DNA of 64,000 nt from Oreohelix idahoensis (Eukaryota; Mollusca; Gastropoda; Stylommatophora; Oreohelicidae), in NCBI GenBank assembly GCA_024509875.1, contig JAMPIV010012151.1:7501-71500 (forward strand). Reading direction: 5' to 3'. The stretch's first letter is position 1. Each line of letters opens with the position of its first letter. The notes under the pieces were generated by a model, which worked only from the letters and a program-made list of their open reading frames with translations, was not told the origin of the DNA and did not search any database. Of the stretch, positions 61,185 to 64,000 are shown one piece after another. Made by a program: the position numbers and the translations under genes.

Positions 61185-62336
61185 TTGGGCATGGGGCCAG
61201 TTATCCCATCCTGCAAAAAATTTAAACCACAAAAAACTTCAACAAACATTCACAAATCAATTAAAGAAAATAAAACACAGCCATCCAAGACAGGGGAAGG
61301 TCCTCTCGCAGGGAAGCATATGATGCAACACAGAGAAAGCCGAAAGGAGTCTGTGTTGCTGACTAACCTTCTTTCTTCTAGGAGAACTTCCAGATTTGGC
61401 ACCTGGAATGTTCGGACATTAAACGAACAAGGGAAAGTGGCACAAGTAGCATCAGAGATGAGGGAATATAAAATCGAGGTCCTGGGACTGTGTGAAACAA
61501 AGTGGATGGGGGTAGACAGGAAGAAACTCATCACAGGTGAATTGGGGCTGTCCTCAGGACATGAAGACGAAAGTTCACATCACAGTGAAGGGGTAGCTCT
61601 TATGTTATCTAAAGAAGCACAGAAAGCACTCATTGAATGGGAAGCCGTTGGATCCAGAATAATAACAGCTTCTTTTAAAACAGCTAAAAAGAAAATAAAT
61701 GTAAATGCCATCCAGTGTTATGCACCAACTAATGACAAAGAAGAGTCTGTGAAAGAAGCATTTTATACGAGACTACAGGAAATTATGGAAAAAGTAAAAA
61801 GAAGAGACATCACAATTTTGATGGGTGACATGAATACAAAGATTGGTACAGTCAACACCAGCTTTGAAGAAGTCATGGGAAAACAGGGGCTAGGAATAAT
61901 GAATGAAAATGGGGAACTATTCTCAAACTTCTGTGCTTCAAATCAACTGGCTATAGGAGGAAGCATGTTTCCACATAAGAGAATACACAAGGCAACATGG
62001 ATATCACCAGACCATAGAACAGAAAATCAGATTGATCATATATGCATAAACAAGAAGTTTAGATCATCATTGCAGGATGTAAAGGTATATAGAGGAGCAG
62101 ATGTGGCATCAGATCACCACCTTCTGATAGCCACAGTAAAAATGAAACTCAAGAGATATGCAGCAATGCAAAATTATAGACAACAATTTAATGTAGGACA
62201 TCTAAGAAATCAAGAAACAAGAGACAAATTTGCGGTCACAATATCCAACAAATTCCAAGTGCTCCAACAGCTGGAAGATGCAGAGAATACAGAAGACTAT
62301 TGGCAGCAAATCAAAACGGTATGGAATGAGACGTGA
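61185..62336 (+). CDS. RTE endonuclease domain
   Basis: 383 residues. FGTWNVRTLNEQGKVAQVA begins the endonuclease. VLGLCETKWMGV, SEGVALMLSKEAQ, NAIQCYAPTNDKEE, LMGDMNTKIG, TWISPDHRTENQIDHICINK and ASDHHLLIATVK give the catalytic E, D, N, D and H positions of an exonuclease-endonuclease-phosphatase fold. It nicks target DNA for priming. It is open to its end and then shifts frame into the linker before RT. The start is likely at this ATG, although the first 60 residues are not conserved. Confidence 0.85.
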   Translation: MGMGPVIPSCKKFKPQKTSTNIHKSIKENKTQPSKTGEGPLAGKHMMQHRESRKESVLLTNLLSSRRTSRFGTWNVRTLNEQGKVAQVASEMREYKIEVLGLCETKWMGVDRKKLITGELGLSSGHEDESSHHSEGVALMLSKEAQKALIEWEAVGSRIITASFKTAKKKINVNAIQCYAPTNDKEESVKEAFYTRLQEIMEKVKRRDITILMGDMNTKIGTVNTSFEEVMGKQGLGIMNENGELFSNFCASNQLAIGGSMFPHKRIHKATWISPDHRTENQIDHICINKKFRSSLQDVKVYRGADVASDHHLLIATVKMKLKRYAAMQNYRQQFNVGHLRNQETRDKFAVTISNKFQVLQQLEDAENTEDYWQQIKTVWNET

Positions 62337-62339
62337 AGA

Positions 62340-63842
62340 AATACTGGGGAAAAGGGAACGACAACAAAAAGCATGGATAACAACAGAAACCATCAATAAG
62401 ATAAAAGACAGGAAAAACAAGAAAGCAGATTTAAACACAAGAAAAACCAGAAGTTCCAAAGCCAAGGTCAAGAAGTGTACACAGAAGCAAACAAAGAAGT
62501 AAAAAGAAGTATCAAAAGAGACAAGAGGAAGTATATTGAGGAGTTGGCAAGAGAGGCAGAAGATGCTGCAGCCAAAGGGAATATGAGAGAACTGTATAAC
62601 AGCACAAAGAAGCTAATGGGGAAATACAAGCAAACACGTTGCTTCATAAAAGACAAGAATGGAAAACTGCTCATCAATATACAAGAGCAAATGAAGAGGT
62701 GGACAGAATATTTTGAGGACCTTCTCAATAGACCAGCTCCACAAAACCCCCCGGACATCCAGCCAGCAGAAGAAGAGCTACAAATTAACGGTGAAAGGCC
62801 AACGAAGGAAGAAATAAAGAAAGCCATAAAGCTTCTAAGAGATGGAAAAGCGTCTGGACCAAATGGCATTCCAGCAGAGGCCATCAAAGCAGATATCGAC
62901 ACGGCTACAGAGATGTTATATAAATTACTTGGTAAAGTTTGGGAAAAGGAAGAGATACCAGCAGAATGGAAGGAAGGATATCTGGTTAAGTTGCCTAAGA
63001 AGATAAATTTACAAGAATGTACTTTCAGTGCCAGGAAAAGTATTAAACAGGATTATCCTTGAAAGATTAAAAGAGTCCATAGACAAGAAACTGAGAGATG
63101 AACAAGCAGGTTTTCGACAAAACAGATCCTGTACAGACCAGATAGCCACTTTGAGAATAATAGTTGAACAAAGTCTGGAATGGAATTCACCACTATACAT
63201 CGGATTTGTGGACTACGAAAAGGCATTTGACAGTGTAGACAGAATCACTTTGGAAATTGATGAGGCATTATGGAGTTCCCAACAAAATCATTAATTTAAT
63301 AAAGAAAACATATGAAGACATGACATGCAGAGTTCTTCATTAAGGACAGCTTACAGAACCATTTGGGATAAGAACAGGAGTGCGATAGGGATGCCTCTTG
63401 TCTTCATTTCTTTTCTTACTAGCAATAGACTGGGTTACAAGAACATCGACAACATGCAACAGAAATGGAATCCAGTGGACTCTAACTAAGCAGTTGGATG
63501 ATCTGGATTTTGCTGATGACTTAGCTCTTCTGTCCCATAACCGTAATCAGATGCAGGAAAAATTGAAAACACTCGATGAGAGGTCACAGCAATTGGGTCT
63601 GAAAATACACAGGGAAAAAAACAAAGATAACGAGAATAAATGCAGGTAATGATAACAGGGTTGAACTTGAAGAAGCACCAATTCAAGATGTAGAATCGTA
63701 CACATATCTTGGCAGCAATATAGACAAAGTTGGAGGGACAGATAGTGATATCAAAATAAGAATACAAAAAGCAAGAGGAGCTTTCATTGCATTGGGAAAT
63801 ATATGGAGATCAAGAGAAATCGGATCCAACACGAAAATAAGA
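62340..63842 (+). pseudogene. RTE reverse transcriptase, broken
   Basis: Reads across frames: a basic linker, then SGPNGIPAEAIKA, then (frame change near 63010-63030) DEQAGFRQNRSCTDQIATLR and YIGFVDYEKAFDSVDR, the palm A motif. TGVR-stop-GCLLSSFLFLLAIDW and LDFADDLALLSHNR carry the FADD catalytic box. Stops near 63295 and 63388 and several shifts disable it. The C-terminal SYTYLGSN block overlaps the 57472 copy. Confidence 0.88.
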
Positions 63843-64000
63843 CACGGCTGTTTGCGAGCGATCTTTTAGTTATTTCCCCTTTTTCCCCGACCGCGCTATT
63901 TATAGCCCACTTGACAGAGGTCACGTGGTCAGCTTCCTAATGGGAAAAACATGTGGCGATGTTTACTTTTGATAGGGCTTAATTAATGCTTTTAGGCTAC
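63843..64000. other. Unassigned sequence after the LINE break
   Basis: Starts CACGGCTGTTTGCGAGC directly at the end of RTE homology and has normal composition. It may be another repeat that truncated the LINE, but nothing is identifiable. Confidence 0.4.

Larger units (their letters stand above)
61090..63842 (+). mobile_element. RTE-type LINE, nearly full, 3' truncated
   Basis: The 5' region starts TTGTGTTACCGGGGCCCGAA and AAGCATGTCGTAGAAAGCGA. Endonuclease, RT and the start of the C-terminal domain follow. Homology to the copy at 57472 ends abruptly at 63842 (AAAATAAGA), so the final 450 bp and the TGAT tail are missing. Confidence 0.88.

Noticed and set aside
61185..62336. Host craniofacial-development-like gene
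   Set aside because: The endonuclease domain resembles that host family because it derives from RTE LINEs; here it is followed by RT with a FADD box, so it is a LINE.

Overview
This window looks like a repeat-rich invertebrate nuclear genome, most likely a lophotrochozoan and probably a mollusc. That is an inference from the mix of repeats (Gmr1-type Ty3/gypsy, Penelope, RTE and Ingi/Nimbus-like LINEs, tRNA-headed SINEs), from spliced host exons with GT/AG borders, and from long AT microsatellites. I see no bacterial gene organisation.

Layout. 586-9811 is a Gmr1-like gypsy element on the minus strand, inserted inside a (TA)n microsatellite, with both LTRs nearly identical. 10864-13590 is a second, plus-strand relative that ends after integrase and is interrupted by a cluster of inverted repeats. 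14850-18203 holds two Penelope-like elements head to head, with 1.4-kb inverted arms and a degenerate hammerhead-like motif. 19580-32433 is a tandem array LTR-internal-LTR-internal-LTR of one Gmr1-like family on the minus strand. It is bounded by one 5-bp target duplication, and its first internal region carries an almost complete gag-protease-integrase-RT-RNase H frame. In all these gypsy elements that retain both domains, integrase precedes reverse transcriptase.

32434-38550 is mostly unassigned intergenic or intronic DNA with SINE and Helitron-like debris, a 43-nt poly-C run and simple repeats. About 38551-46380 is the strangest part: nearly 8 kb in which cytosine almost vanishes from the plus strand. 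It starts abruptly at the left and recovers gradually at the right, with very high G in the middle. Next to it, 46515-48449 carries a gag-like gene on the minus strand whose C-terminal half is LIN28-like: a cold-shock domain followed by two CCHC knuckles with LIN28 spacing. A candidate primer-binding site, a polypurine tract and an LTR-like unit with 56-bp terminal inverted repeats surround it.

49800-64000 contains four exons of a host gene that I read as rhotekin-like (52321-58342, plus strand). Its introns and flanks are filled with LINE fragments (RTE, Ingi/Nimbus-like, Jockey/I-like) and SINEs. An almost full-length RTE copy missing its 3' end is at 61090-63842, and the matching 3' end lies separately at 57472-58090.

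Apart from the rhotekin-like exons and one possible isolated exon at 19248-19377, every coding sequence I can support belongs to a mobile element, most of them broken. All positions and identities were read by eye; no database search was run.
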